Below are positions 53,601 to 60,820 of a stretch of 64,000 nucleotides of DNA, in pieces. Under the pieces are notes generated by a model that saw only the letters and a program-made list of their open reading frames with translations, had not been told where the DNA came from and ran no database searches. Location: NCBI RefSeq assembly GCF_017875645.1, contig NZ_JAGGMR010000001.1, positions 1,426,001 to 1,490,000 of the forward strand. The letters are read 5' to 3'. Every line of letters begins with the position of its first letter. Position 1 is the stretch's first letter. The DNA is from Nocardia goodfellowii. Lineage in GTDB: Bacteria > Actinomycetota > Actinomycetes > Mycobacteriales > Mycobacteriaceae. The position numbers and the translations under genes are program-made.

Positions 53601-53735
53601 GTCCTTGGACAACAGCATGCCGCCGAGTACCGACTGCTCGGCCGCCATGTCGTGCGGGGGCTGGCGGCCGAAATCTTCGCCGGGTGGTTCGGGCGGGAAT
53701 TCCGAGGTGTGCCCGCGGTCATCGACGACTGCCAC
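50634..53735 (-). CDS. dnaB: Replicative DNA helicase DnaB precursor with two inteins
   Basis: 1033-residue precursor that should splice to a helicase of about 461 residues, the normal DnaB length. DnaB-N domain is about residues 25-130; the RecA-like helicase holds Walker A (RPGVGK-ST, interrupted) and Walker B/LVVVDYLQLMS, with DLRESG and SLEQDADMVILLHR also interrupted at a second intein. The GTG at 53735 (GAGGACGG upstream) is preferred to an upstream in-frame start that adds about 45 atypical residues. Intein 1 occupies codons 235-381, intein 2 codons 549-973. Part of the rpsF-ssb-rpsR-rplI-dnaB block. Confidence 0.92.
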   Translation of the reverse strand: MAVVDDRGHTSEFPPEPPGEDFGRQPPHDMAAEQSVLGGMLLSKDAIADVVEVLRPGDFYRPAHQAIYDTILDLYGRGEPADPVTVSAGLDRRGELKRIGGPPYLVTLTQTVPTAANAGFYAEIVAEKSILRRLVEAGTRIVQYGYAGADGQDIAEVVDRAQAEVYEVTERRTTEDFMPLEELLQPTMDEIDSIASRGGISLGVPTGFTELDEITNGLHPGQMIIVAARPGVGKALALDTPLPTPTGWTTMGQVRVGDELLDAHGRPTRVVAATEVMHDRPCYEVEFSDGTVLVADEQHQWLTESGLHLANRVAVRTTGDIAHTVRGLDGGLNHLVAGSAHSDPRHIVDVRKIDSLPVRCVEVDNPEHLYLAGESHVPTHNSTLGMDFMRSCSIKHGLASVIFSLEMSRTEIVMRLLSAEAKIKLGDMRSGRMSDDDWTKLARRMSEISEAPLFVDDSPNLTMMEIRAKARRLKQRHDLKLVVVDYLQLMSSGKKVESRQQEVSEFSRHLKLLAKELEVPVIAISQLNRGPEQRTDKRPMVSDLRESGCLPASTRILRADNGAEVTLGELLTSGEQPLVWSLDERMRMVARPMVKVFPSGRKEVFKLRLASGREVEATGNHPFLTVDGWIALENLAVGDRLATPRLVPEPVRTASMDDSEVILLAHMIGDGSCVKRQPIRYASIDEANLAAVAAAAEHFGVTAVRDEYAAARVTTLRLRAPYQLTHGKRNPIASWLDELGLFGLRSYEKFVPQQVFSLPTRQVALFLNHLWATDGSVRWDAKGRQARVYYASTSRRLIDDVAQLLLRVGVHGRIKRVIKAGYRDSWHLTIDGAENQTTFLRDVGVNGARGEAAEIVLRELAPIVSNTNVDTVPKEVWSQVRTLLATKQMTHRDFSAAMGSRFCGSAMWKRSPSRARLARVAAVLDDADIEMLATNDVFWDRVVEITSLGEQDVYDGTVPGTNNFVAQGIAVHNSLEQDADMVILLHRPDAFERDDPRGGEADLILGKHRNGPTATITVAHQLHLSRFVDMARG
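50817..52091 (-). mobile_element. Class 1 intein with LAGLIDADG homing endonuclease, in dnaB
   Basis: 425 residues inserted in the conserved DLRESG/SLEQDADM block. It starts with Cys (CLPASTRIL), has the block B TxxH (ATGNHPF), ends with a penultimate His and Asn (AVHN) and is followed by Ser. Between lie two LAGLIDADG motifs, LLAHMIGDG and LFLNHLWATDG, both with the catalytic acidic residue, so the endonuclease may be functional. The site corresponds to the known mycobacterial DnaB intein position (established knowledge). Composition appears less GC-rich than surrounding genes. Confidence 0.92.
52593..53033 (-). mobile_element. Class 3 mini-intein in the dnaB P-loop
   Basis: 147 residues inserted between Lys and Ser of Walker A (GVGK/ST). 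It begins with Ala (ALALDTPLPTPTG) rather than Cys or Ser, ends THN and is followed by Ser. The class 3 W-C-T signature is readable: Trp in HQWLTE (block B), Cys in VRCVEVD (block F) and Thr in VPTHN (block G). No homing endonuclease is present, so it is a mini-intein. Class 3 inteins start splicing from the internal Cys, not from residue 1. Confidence 0.92.
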
Positions 53736-54006
53736 CAGACTCGACCGTCCTCTCGTCCCCTCGACCGTCGCAGGAGCGGAGCCTGCGTAGCGACCACGAG
53801 GTGCTGTCACACTATCGATGAGTTGTTCTACTCCCGGGTACCGACACGTTCGCCGAGCGCCCCACGCCATCAGGCGCTTTCGATGAGGCTATCGGGCAGG
53901 GTGCCAGCAAACCGTTGCGGCACGGACGAACCGATCTTCGTTCCCGGTGCAGCGACGAACTTAGGCGACAGTACGGCGGGTCGCCAAACCGCCCTGTGTA
54001 CACAAT

Positions 54007-54249
54007 TGTGGATAACTTGGGGAGTGTTCCCCTCACCGTGTGCAGCCGCTGTGGACTACCTGGGGAAAACCCAGGTCACATCGCGAGAATGTGCAGATAG
54101 ATATTCATTTCCTGAGCTATCTACATGTGGATTAATACAGTCACGGCGTGTCGGTCGAGATGAACAACCGGGCGTGTTGGGTTAACGGCAGATGTGGAGA
54201 AGGATGCCGCGCCTCACATTGCGATCGGTCGGTTTCCTAGTAATCCACA
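54007..54249. other. Cluster of DnaA-box-like 9-mers in the rplI-dnaB gap
   Basis: Five 9-mers with the TGTGG/CCACA core: TGTGGATAA (54007-54015, exact complement of the E. coli consensus TTATCCACA), TGTGGACTA (54050), TGTGGATTA (54126), TGTGGAGAA (54193), TAATCCACA (54241, other orientation). An AT-rich patch at about 54093-54140 lies among them. No gene was seen in the 676 bp gap 53736-54411. This is not oriC by context (no dnaA/dnaN), but DnaA binding, as in a titration or regulatory site, is plausible. Confidence 0.55.
54058..54076. other. Hairpin within the rplI-dnaB gap
   Basis: ACCTGGG-GAAAA-CCCAGGT, perfect 7 bp arms with a 5-base loop; an adjacent GGGGA-GTGT-TCCCC lies at 54019-54032. 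Could be an mRNA leader structure for dnaB or a terminator. Confidence 0.4.
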
Positions 54250-54366
54250 GGCCGAATAACCGGTGGTAGAGCGCGGACCGGAATTCGCCGGTGATGCACC
54301 CGAGCTCTGCTCGCCAGGAATGGCAAATATGCGGCTATCGATGATTCGCACCGCAGCCGCGCAGCC

Positions 54367-54402
54367 GAAGACCACCCTCGCGCGAACACGAGGGTGGTCT
54401 TC
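54367..54402. terminator. Strong hairpin terminator after rplI
   Basis: GAAGACCACCCTCG-N8-CGAGGGTGGTCTTC, 14 bp perfect stem, 10 bp past the rplI stop. It separates the ribosomal operon from dnaB. Confidence 0.85.
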
Positions 54403-54411
54403 GAACCGGTA

Positions 54412-54864
54412 TCAGTTGGCCGCGACCTGCAGGTCGAACTTGGCCACCACGTCGGGGTGCAGGTGCACCACGACGCCGTGCTTGCCAACGCTCTTGATGT
54501 GCGACTTCGGCAGCTCGATGCTGCGCTTGTCGACCACCGGGCCGCCGGCGGCCTTGATGGCCGCGGCGACATCCGCCTGGGTGACCGAACCGAAGAGCTT
54601 GCCGGTGCCGGCCGTCTTCACGCTCAGCGAGACCGACTCCAGGCCCTCGATGGCCTGCTTCAGCTCGTTGGCATGATCCAGGTCGCGCACCTTACGGGCG
54701 TCCTGCGCCCGGCGGATGCCCTCGACCTGCTTCTCGGCGCCACGGCTGGCCACGATGGCCAGGCCGCGCGGCAGCAGGAAGTTACGGCCGTAGCCGTCCT
54801 TGACCTCGACCGTGTCGCCGGGCGCACCGAGGTTGTCCACATCAGCAGTAAGAATGAGCTTCAT
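54412..54864 (-). CDS. rplI: 50S ribosomal protein bL9
   Basis: 150 residues. N-terminal globular domain [36 protein letters not shown] (opening motif typical for bL9), then a long central helix and the C-terminal globular domain. The family's usual length is about 150. AAGGGAAG precedes the ATG. Last gene of the rpsF-ssb-rpsR-rplI operon, 17 bp after rpsR. Confidence 0.95.
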   Translation of the reverse strand: MKLILTADVDNLGAPGDTVEVKDGYGRNFLLPRGLAIVASRGAEKQVEGIRRAQDARKVRDLDHANELKQAIEGLESVSLSVKTAGTGKLFGSVTQADVAAAIKAAGGPVVDKRSIELPKSHIKSVGKHGVVVHLHPDVVAKFDLQVAAN

Positions 54865-54881
54865 CGCGATGCTTCCCTTTC

Positions 54882-55133
54882 TCAGCGAGCCGTGGAGACG
54901 TAAGGCAGCAGGGCCACCTCACGGCTGTTCTTGACGGCAACGGCGACATCGCGCTGGTGCTGCACGCAGTTACCGGTGACCCGGCGAGCGCGGATCTTGC
55001 CGCGATCACTGACGTACTTACGCAGCAGCGTGGTGTCTTTGTAGTCGATCTTGACGGTGCCGGACTTGGCTTCCTTGCAGAAAGTGCAAGCCTTCTTCTT
55101 CAGCACCTTTTCGCGCGCGGGCGCTTTAGGCAT
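54882..55133 (-). CDS. rpsR: 30S ribosomal protein bS18 (zinc-binding C+ form)
   Basis: 83 residues. Contains CTFC and later TGNCVQHQ, the cysteine pair plus partner of the C+ type, i.e. the zinc-dependent form; a C- paralogue may exist elsewhere. [10 protein letters not shown] is the hallmark. ATG 55133 with CGGAG upstream. Follows ssb by 47 bp. Confidence 0.95.
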   Translation of the reverse strand: MPKAPAREKVLKKKACTFCKEAKSGTVKIDYKDTTLLRKYVSDRGKIRARRVTGNCVQHQRDVAVAVKNSREVALLPYVSTAR

Positions 55134-55173
55134 GGTTTTACTCCGTTGGTTATCGGGCCCGAAGCCCATGTAT

Positions 55174-55190
55174 GCCGTTCTTAGAACGGC
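55174..55190. other. Hairpin spanning the ssb stop codon
   Basis: GCCGTTCT-T-AGAACGGC, perfect 8 bp arms, overlaps the ssb stop (55181-55183) and precedes rpsR by 41 bp. May tune ssb/rpsR expression or mRNA processing. Confidence 0.35.
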
Positions 55191-55738
55191 GGTTCGTCAT
55201 CAACGCGGCCGCCGCCCCCGAAGGAGCCGGCCGCGGGCGCACTGCCCCAGGGGTCGTCCTCGGCGCCGCCGGAACGACCGCCACCACCACCGGAACCGGA
55301 GGAGGACGCGGCGAAGTTGTTGCCCCCGCCGCCGCCACTGCCGCCGCCGAAGCCGCCTCCGCCGCCACCACCGCGATTGGCCTTGTTGACCTTCGCGGTG
55401 GCATAGCGCAGCGAGGGACCGACCTCGTCGACCTCGAGTTCGACGACCGTGCGCTTCTCACCCTCGCGGGTTTCGTAGGAGCGCTGCTTCAGTCGTCCGC
55501 TCACGATTACGCGCGAGCCTCGGGTCAGCGATTCGGCGACATTTTCCGCAGCTTCGCGCCAGATGTTGCAGCGCAGGAAAAGCGCTTCGCCGTCTTTCCA
55601 TTCATTCGAATTACGGTCGAACACACGGGGAGTCGACGCGACGGTGAAATTGGCCACCGCCGCCCCCGCGGGCGTGAATCGAAGCTCGGGGTCAGCCGTC
55701 AAGTTTCCGATGACGGTGATGACCGTGTCGCCTGCCAT
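55181..55738 (-). CDS. ssb: Single-stranded DNA-binding protein
   Basis: 185 residues. OB fold (about 1-110), opening [23 protein letters not shown] with NFTVAST, then a Gly/Ser-rich tail and the acidic C-terminal tip DDEPPF that recruits partner proteins. AGGAGGAACCAC precedes the ATG. Follows rpsF by 85 bp. Confidence 0.97.
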   Translation of the reverse strand: MAGDTVITVIGNLTADPELRFTPAGAAVANFTVASTPRVFDRNSNEWKDGEALFLRCNIWREAAENVAESLTRGSRVIVSGRLKQRSYETREGEKRTVVELEVDEVGPSLRYATAKVNKANRGGGGGGGFGGGSGGGGGNNFAASSSGSGGGGGRSGGAEDDPWGSAPAAGSFGGGGRVDDEPPF

Positions 55739-55823
55739 GTGGTTCCTCCTGCTCGGTGTGCAGTCCGCCTTGCACTCGCTTTGCGCTAGAGCCTAGGCAT
55801 AGGCACCGACGCAATCGAGGGGG

Positions 55824-56111
55824 TCACTTGCCGTGGCGCAGAACCTTGGTGCGCAGCACCGACTCGTTCAGACCCAGCTGGCGGTCGAGCTCGCTCACCG
55901 TGGCGGGGGTGGCGGTCAGATCGACCACCGCGTAGATGCCTTCGGCCTGCTTGGAGATTTCATAGGCGAGCCGGCGACGGCCCCAGATGTCGACCTTGTC
56001 GACCTTGCCGCCTTCGGTCTTGACGACGTTCAGCATGTTGTCCAGTGTCGGACTAACAGTGCGCTCGTCCAGGCTCGGGTCGAGGATAACCATCACTTCG
56101 TAATGACGCAC
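55824..56111 (-). CDS. rpsF: 30S ribosomal protein bS6
   Basis: 95 residues: [15 protein letters not shown] start, [21 protein letters not shown] central motif. The GTG at 56111 with GGAGG 10 bases upstream is the start. First gene of the ribosomal/ssb operon. Divergent from a membrane glycosyltransferase. Confidence 0.95.
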   Translation of the reverse strand: MRHYEVMVILDPSLDERTVSPTLDNMLNVVKTEGGKVDKVDIWGRRRLAYEISKQAEGIYAVVDLTATPATVSELDRQLGLNESVLRTKVLRHGK

Positions 56112-56278
56112 GGACCAATCACCTCCTGTGGGCTAAGTCGGCCACGGACGTTCCGTGGCAGGAGGGTCGTTGCGTCAGCAACCCGACAAGGCTACATGAA
56201 GCCCAGGTCAACCTCGAAATCGATCTGACGGGTCTGTGGGGGAAGCGTTCGCGGCCGGAGGCACCTAGGGTGGTGCGC

Positions 56279-57748
56279 ATGTCGACCGGACCGGCTGTGA
56301 GCGACCTGGTTTCGGACCGCGAGCCCTCGTGGTCTGTCCCGTCGCGCGGTCCCGAGACGGATGCGGAGGGGGTCGAGGGCGCCCGGTTGCGCGCGGCGAC
56401 GGCTCGTCGTTTCCCCCGGCTATCCCGCCGTACTGCCCTGGTCACGGTTACTTTCCTGCTCTGCGCGATGACCTTGGCCCTGGCCTACGCGAACAAGGCG
56501 CGGTGCGCGGGCGCGCCGTTCTACAGCGACGGTCGCAGCACTTCCTTCGACGTCGTCAAGGATTCCGACGTCTGCTATTCCGACATCCAGTTCCTCTGGC
56601 TCGGCCGCGAAATCGATCAGCATGTCTTTCCCTATATCCACGGCGGTATCACCGCCGATGGCGGGTTGACCGGTGGCGCGGTCGAATATCCGGTGCTCAG
56701 CGGCCTGCTGATGTGGCTGGGCGGCATCGGCGCGGACAACGACGCCGAATTCCTGCTGCACTCGGCGCTGCTGCTGGCCCCGTTCGCGCTGCTGACGGCG
56801 GTATTGCTGGTGCTGCTGGCCGGGCGCACCGCGCTGTTGTGGGCGGCGGGCCCGCCACTGGTGCTCTACGGCTTCCACAACTGGGAGTTGCCGGTCGTGT
56901 GCACGGCCGTGGCCGCGGTGTACGTCGTGATCTCGACCAGGTATTCGGTGCGCACCCGAGGGGTGCTGGCCGCGATCCTGCTCGGTCTCGGGTTCTGTCT
57001 GAAGGTCTATCCGGGGATCTTCGTCCTCCCGTTGCTGGCTTTCGTGCTGACCAGCGACCGGAAGGGCAGGGGCTTGGACGTGCGCGGCGCGATGCTGACC
57101 TTGGGCGCGGCGGTCGGCACGGTCGTCGCGGTGAACCTGCCGTTCTTGCTGGCCGGCTACGAGGGCTGGCGCGCGTCGATCACGTTCCAGCAGATGCGCA
57201 CGGCCGATATCACCACCAATTCCATTTGGTACTGGGGTCTGCGCAGGCTGTTCGGCGCGGACTACGCGAGCGAGGTCTCCTTCCAGCAGTTGGTGTCGTT
57301 CGCCTCGCCGACGCTGATGCTCGCCGCGTTCGCGGTGGCGTTGTGGCTGGGCTGGAAGCGCTGTCAGGAGACCGGCGTTTATCCCTGGGTCGGTGTCAGC
57401 GGAGCCATGCTCTGCGGATTCATGCTGCTACACAAGGTTCATTCACCGCAGTACACGCTGTGGTTGCTGCCGTTCCTGGTGCTGCTCGAGGTGCCGTGGC
57501 CGGTGATCGGCGCTTACCTGCTGGCCGACGCCGCGATCGGGATCGGTGTCTTCCGCTACTTCCATGCCCTCGCCACCGGCCGATGGGTGGAGATCTCGGA
57601 AAGTGTCGTGCAGTTCGGGGTGTGGGGGCGCGCGATCCTGTTGGGCCTGTTGTTCTTCCTGTTCCTGCGCTCCGGTCTGCGTGGGGCCCGGCCGGAGCCG
57701 CCCGCCGTGCCGCGGTACGCGCCCGGCACGCTGGTGCCCGCCGGTTAG
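56279..57748 (+). CDS. DUF2029-type membrane glycosyltransferase
   Basis: 489 residues with about eleven transmembrane helices (starting about residues 52, 145, 175, 205, 245, 290, 350, 400, 430, 465). The DUF2029/GT87 pattern of polyprenol-phosphomannose-type (GT-C) glycosyltransferases is suggested by the loop residues after the first helix (SDIQFLWLGREIDQ). The neighbour of the rpsF block in M. tuberculosis (Rv0051) is of the same kind. ATG at 56279 has GGTGG upstream; a GTG 9 bases earlier is an alternative. Confidence 0.8.
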   Translation: MSTGPAVSDLVSDREPSWSVPSRGPETDAEGVEGARLRAATARRFPRLSRRTALVTVTFLLCAMTLALAYANKARCAGAPFYSDGRSTSFDVVKDSDVCYSDIQFLWLGREIDQHVFPYIHGGITADGGLTGGAVEYPVLSGLLMWLGGIGADNDAEFLLHSALLLAPFALLTAVLLVLLAGRTALLWAAGPPLVLYGFHNWELPVVCTAVAAVYVVISTRYSVRTRGVLAAILLGLGFCLKVYPGIFVLPLLAFVLTSDRKGRGLDVRGAMLTLGAAVGTVVAVNLPFLLAGYEGWRASITFQQMRTADITTNSIWYWGLRRLFGADYASEVSFQQLVSFASPTLMLAAFAVALWLGWKRCQETGVYPWVGVSGAMLCGFMLLHKVHSPQYTLWLLPFLVLLEVPWPVIGAYLLADAAIGIGVFRYFHALATGRWVEISESVVQFGVWGRAILLGLLFFLFLRSGLRGARPEPPAVPRYAPGTLVPAG

Positions 57749-57784
57749 CCGGTGGCGCAGGCGAACTCGCGGCACACTGGGTGA

Positions 57785-58747
57785 ATGTTGCACATCCGGG
57801 TCAACGCGCCGGCCGCGATGACCGATGCAGTGATCAAGATCTTCGACGAGGACGACGCCGTCACCGGACTGTCGGTACTTCGTGGCGCATCGGTGAAACC
57901 GCCCGGTGATCTGGTGCTCGCCGATGTTGCCCGGGAGGCGGGCAATGACGTGATCACTCGTTTACGCGAGCTCGGCGTGCACCGCGAGGGCACCGTCGAG
58001 GTCGACGCGGTGCGAACCTGGCTCTCCCGCAGCGGTTTCGACGCCGAGGTCCGCACGCCGGGCAGTAGCTCCGACGCGGTGGTGTGGGCCGATGTGGCCC
58101 AGCGCTCGTACGAGGAAACCGAGCTGAACTGGACCTACCTGAGTTTCATGACCCTGGCTACCGTGATCGCCTCGATCGCGATAGTCCTGGATTCGCAGGT
58201 GTTGTTGATCGGCGCGATGGTGCTCGGCCCCGAATTCGGCGCCATCGCCGCGCTGGGGGTCGCCCTGGTGCGCCGGCGCTTCACGCTGTTGGGCCTGGCG
58301 TTGCGGACCCTGCTGATCGGGTTCGCCGTCTCGATCACCGTCACCTTCGTGCTGGCGCTCATCGGGCGCGGATTGGGTTGGATCACCGTCGATGACGTGA
58401 TCGGCCCGCGCCCGAGTACAGCGTTCATCTACACGCCCGACAAGTGGTCGTTCATCGTCGCGGTGGTGGCGGCGATGGCGGGTGTGCTGGCACTGACGTC
58501 AGCCAAGGCGACCGGCATGGCCGGTGTCTTCATCTCGGTGACCACCGTGCCCGCTTCCGGCAATATCGCCCTGGGCGCGGTTTTCGGTGTAAGCGAGGCG
58601 GTGTGGGGGTCGAGCTTGCAACTGGTGGTGAATCTGACCGGTATGGCGGTCGCGGGCTGGGCCACCTTGGCGTTCCAGCAGGCCGTCTGGCATCGAATGT
58701 CGCTGCGCCGCGCGAAAGCCCTGCACAAGCCGTACCGCATGCTGTGA
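57785..58747 (+). CDS. DUF389 membrane protein
   Basis: 320 residues. A cytosolic ferredoxin-like N-terminal half (about 1-110), then about six helices including LIGAMVLGPEFGAIAAL, the DUF389 hallmark, and SVTTVPASGNIALGAVFG. Function unknown. ATG at 57785, 36 bp after the glycosyltransferase. Followed by a strong terminator. Confidence 0.85.
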   Translation: MLHIRVNAPAAMTDAVIKIFDEDDAVTGLSVLRGASVKPPGDLVLADVAREAGNDVITRLRELGVHREGTVEVDAVRTWLSRSGFDAEVRTPGSSSDAVVWADVAQRSYEETELNWTYLSFMTLATVIASIAIVLDSQVLLIGAMVLGPEFGAIAALGVALVRRRFTLLGLALRTLLIGFAVSITVTFVLALIGRGLGWITVDDVIGPRPSTAFIYTPDKWSFIVAVVAAMAGVLALTSAKATGMAGVFISVTTVPASGNIALGAVFGVSEAVWGSSLQLVVNLTGMAVAGWATLAFQQAVWHRMSLRRAKALHKPYRML

Positions 58748-58753
58748 CAACGC

Positions 58754-58785
58754 CGAACGGCCCCTCCCGGAGGAGGGGCCGTTCG
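58754..58785. terminator. Bidirectional hairpin terminator
   Basis: CGAACGGCCCCTCC-CGGA-GGAGGGGCCGTTCG, 14 bp perfect stem then TTTG; between the convergent DUF389 and TerC-like genes. Confidence 0.85.
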
Positions 58786-58809
58786 TTTGCGTCAGTGCGA
58801 ATCCGAGCT

Positions 58810-59928
58810 TCAGCCGACCGGGGTCGCCGACTTCTCCAGCTCGACCTCCGGGGCGTCGTCCCCGCCGTTGCGCTTGTTGCGAATGATGCTGGACAGGAAC
58901 GCCGCACCGATCAGCGCGATGCCGATGAAACCGGTGACGAGCTCCGGAACGTGCACCTTGATGGAGATGAACAGGATGATCGCCAGGGCGCCGATGGCCC
59001 AGTGCGCGCCGTGCTCCAGGAACACGTACTCACCGAGGGTGCCCTTGCGCACCAGGTACACCGTGATGGACCGGACGAACATGGCGCCGATCAGGCCCAG
59101 GCCCAGCGCGATGATGATCGGGTCGGAGGTGATGGCGAAGGCGCCGATGACACCGTCGAAGGAGAACGAGGCGTCGAGCACTTCCAGGTACAGGAACAGG
59201 AAGAACGCGGCCTTACCGGTCGCCTTGACCAGCTTGGACGGGCCGCCCTCGTGTTCTTCGGTGAGTTGCTCGGTGTGGAACAGGGAGCCGAGCCCGTCGA
59301 CCGCGATGTAGATCACCATGCCGAGCAGACCCGCGAGCAGGACGGTGGACCGGTCCTCGTCGGCGGTGAGGAACTCGGCGGTGAGGATCAGGGCGATGCC
59401 GGCCACGACGACCGCGACCATGTCGAGCTTGCCGACCTTGGCCAGCGGGCGCTCCAGCCAGCCGAGCCAGGTGATCTCCCGCTCTTCGAAGATGAAGTTC
59501 AGGAACAGCATCAGCAGGAACATGCCGCCGAACGCTGCGATCGTCGGATGCGCGTCGGTGAGCAGTTTCTCGTAGCTGGGGCTGCCGTCGGGGAAGGTGA
59601 GGGCGCCGTCGGCGGGGGGGTTCAACGCGAGGTCGAAGGCACGCTGGGGATCGAGTCCGGCGGTGACCCAGACGATCGCCAGCGGGAAGACCAGGCGCAT
59701 ACCGAAGACGGCGATGAGCACGCCGATGGTAAGGAAGATCTTCTGCCAGAATTCGCTCATCCGCTCGAGGATGGTGGCGTTGATAACGGCGTTGTCGAAG
59801 GACAGGGACACCTCGAGGACACCGAGGATGGCACAGAGGATGAACGCCTCGGGGCCGCCGTACAGGAAGGCCGCGATCAGCGATACCACCGTGACGGCGA
59901 TGGAGAGTCCGTATATGCGCAGGACCAC
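58810..59928 (-). CDS. TerC-family/DUF475 membrane protein of a Ter stress locus
   Basis: 372 residues, about nine helices. The two TerC-like metal-site segments are readable: EVSLSFDNAVINA (about 40-52) and LDASFSFDGVIGAFAI (about 245-260), each with an intramembrane Asp. Such proteins are linked to tellurite resistance and to metal-ion (manganese) handling. It is next to terD on the same strand, 173 bp apart with a terminator between, and faces a biosynthetic cluster. Confidence 0.85.
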   Translation of the reverse strand: MVLRIYGLSIAVTVVSLIAAFLYGGPEAFILCAILGVLEVSLSFDNAVINATILERMSEFWQKIFLTIGVLIAVFGMRLVFPLAIVWVTAGLDPQRAFDLALNPPADGALTFPDGSPSYEKLLTDAHPTIAAFGGMFLLMLFLNFIFEEREITWLGWLERPLAKVGKLDMVAVVVAGIALILTAEFLTADEDRSTVLLAGLLGMVIYIAVDGLGSLFHTEQLTEEHEGGPSKLVKATGKAAFFLFLYLEVLDASFSFDGVIGAFAITSDPIIIALGLGLIGAMFVRSITVYLVRKGTLGEYVFLEHGAHWAIGALAIILFISIKVHVPELVTGFIGIALIGAAFLSSIIRNKRNGGDDAPEVELEKSATPVG

Positions 59929-60054
59929 TGGGGGACCTTTCGTGTTATGTCAGATGAGAACGAATAGCGGGGTCTTTTCAGCGTGGTCGCTGACGCGCTG
60001 GATGTCCAACTGCCGCCCCCCTTATTTGCACGCCACTGATCATGGCTTGCACAT

Positions 60055-60090
60055 ACGAGGAGGGGGCTCGGCGGCGAGCCCCCTCTTCGT
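60055..60090. terminator. Hairpin terminator after terD
   Basis: 16 bp stem with one mismatch (ACGAGGAGGGGGCTCG), 4-base loop, 12 bp downstream of the terD stop, ahead of the TerC-like gene. Confidence 0.85.
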
Positions 60091-60101
60091 TCGCGCTGTC
60101 T

Positions 60102-60677
60102 TTAGACGTTGACGCCGTAGTCGCGAGCGATACCGGCCAGGCCGGCGGCGTAGCCCTGACCGATGGCGCGGAACTTCCACTCGGCGCCGTTGCGGTACAG
60201 CTCACCGAAGACCATGGCGGTCTCGGTGGAGGCATCCTCGGAGAGGTCGTAGCGGGCCAGCTCTTCACCGTTGTCGCGGTTCACGACGCGGATGTAGGCG
60301 TTGCGGACCTGGCCGAACGACTGCTGCCGAGTCTCGGCGTCGTAGATCGAGACCGGGAAGAAGATGGACTCGATGGTCGGCGGGGTGCCGGCCAGGTCGA
60401 CGTTGATGACCTCGTCGTCGCCCTCACCTTCACCGGTCTTGTTGTCACCCGCGTGCTCGATCGCGCCCTCGGGAGACTTCAGGTTGTTGAAGAACACGAA
60501 GTGCTGGTCCGAGACGACCTTCTTGTCGGCGCCGGTCGCGATGGCGCTGGCGTCGAGGTCGAAGTCGGTGCCGGTGGTGGTCCGAACATCCCATCCGAGG
60601 CCGACGGCCACCTTGGTGAGGCCAGGCGCCGCCTTGCTCAGCGAGACATTTCCGCCCTTGGACAAACTGACACCCAT
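60102..60677 (-). CDS. terD: TerD-family calcium-binding stress protein
   Basis: 191 residues. TerD fold: MGVSLSKGGNVSLSKAAPGLTKVAVGLGW opens as in all TerD proteins; the Ca-binding strands carry FDLDASA (about 39-45) and the later DDEVINVDL and FPVSIYDA. The protein is cytosolic and linked to resistance against tellurite and other stresses. ATG at 60677 with AAAGGGA upstream decides the start; the longer upstream frame is not used. Divergent from the coiled-coil/aldolase/PRTase operon. Confidence 0.93.
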   Translation of the reverse strand: MGVSLSKGGNVSLSKAAPGLTKVAVGLGWDVRTTTGTDFDLDASAIATGADKKVVSDQHFVFFNNLKSPEGAIEHAGDNKTGEGEGDDEVINVDLAGTPPTIESIFFPVSIYDAETRQQSFGQVRNAYIRVVNRDNGEELARYDLSEDASTETAMVFGELYRNGAEWKFRAIGQGYAAGLAGIARDYGVNV

Positions 60678-60820
60678 GCGGGAATCCCTTTCGATAGTCC
60701 GTCTAGTGGTTCCCAGCATGTCCGAATAGCCGGGTACGTCAACGACAGTAGTAGGTTTCGCCGGACTTGCGTAGGAACTGGATACGGCGGTCGTTCCTGA
60801 ACACCGCATACGATCGGGGC

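Noticed and set aside
54058..54076. A 7 bp hairpin as the terminator of rplI
   Set aside because: It lies 300 bp upstream of dnaB and 340 bp beyond rplI; a much stronger hairpin at 54367-54402 already serves rplI, so the function is left open.
53736..54411. Possible chromosomal origin oriC
   Set aside because: DnaA-like boxes and AT-rich DNA are present, but dnaA, dnaN, rpmH and parAB are not near; only a DnaA-related site can be supported.
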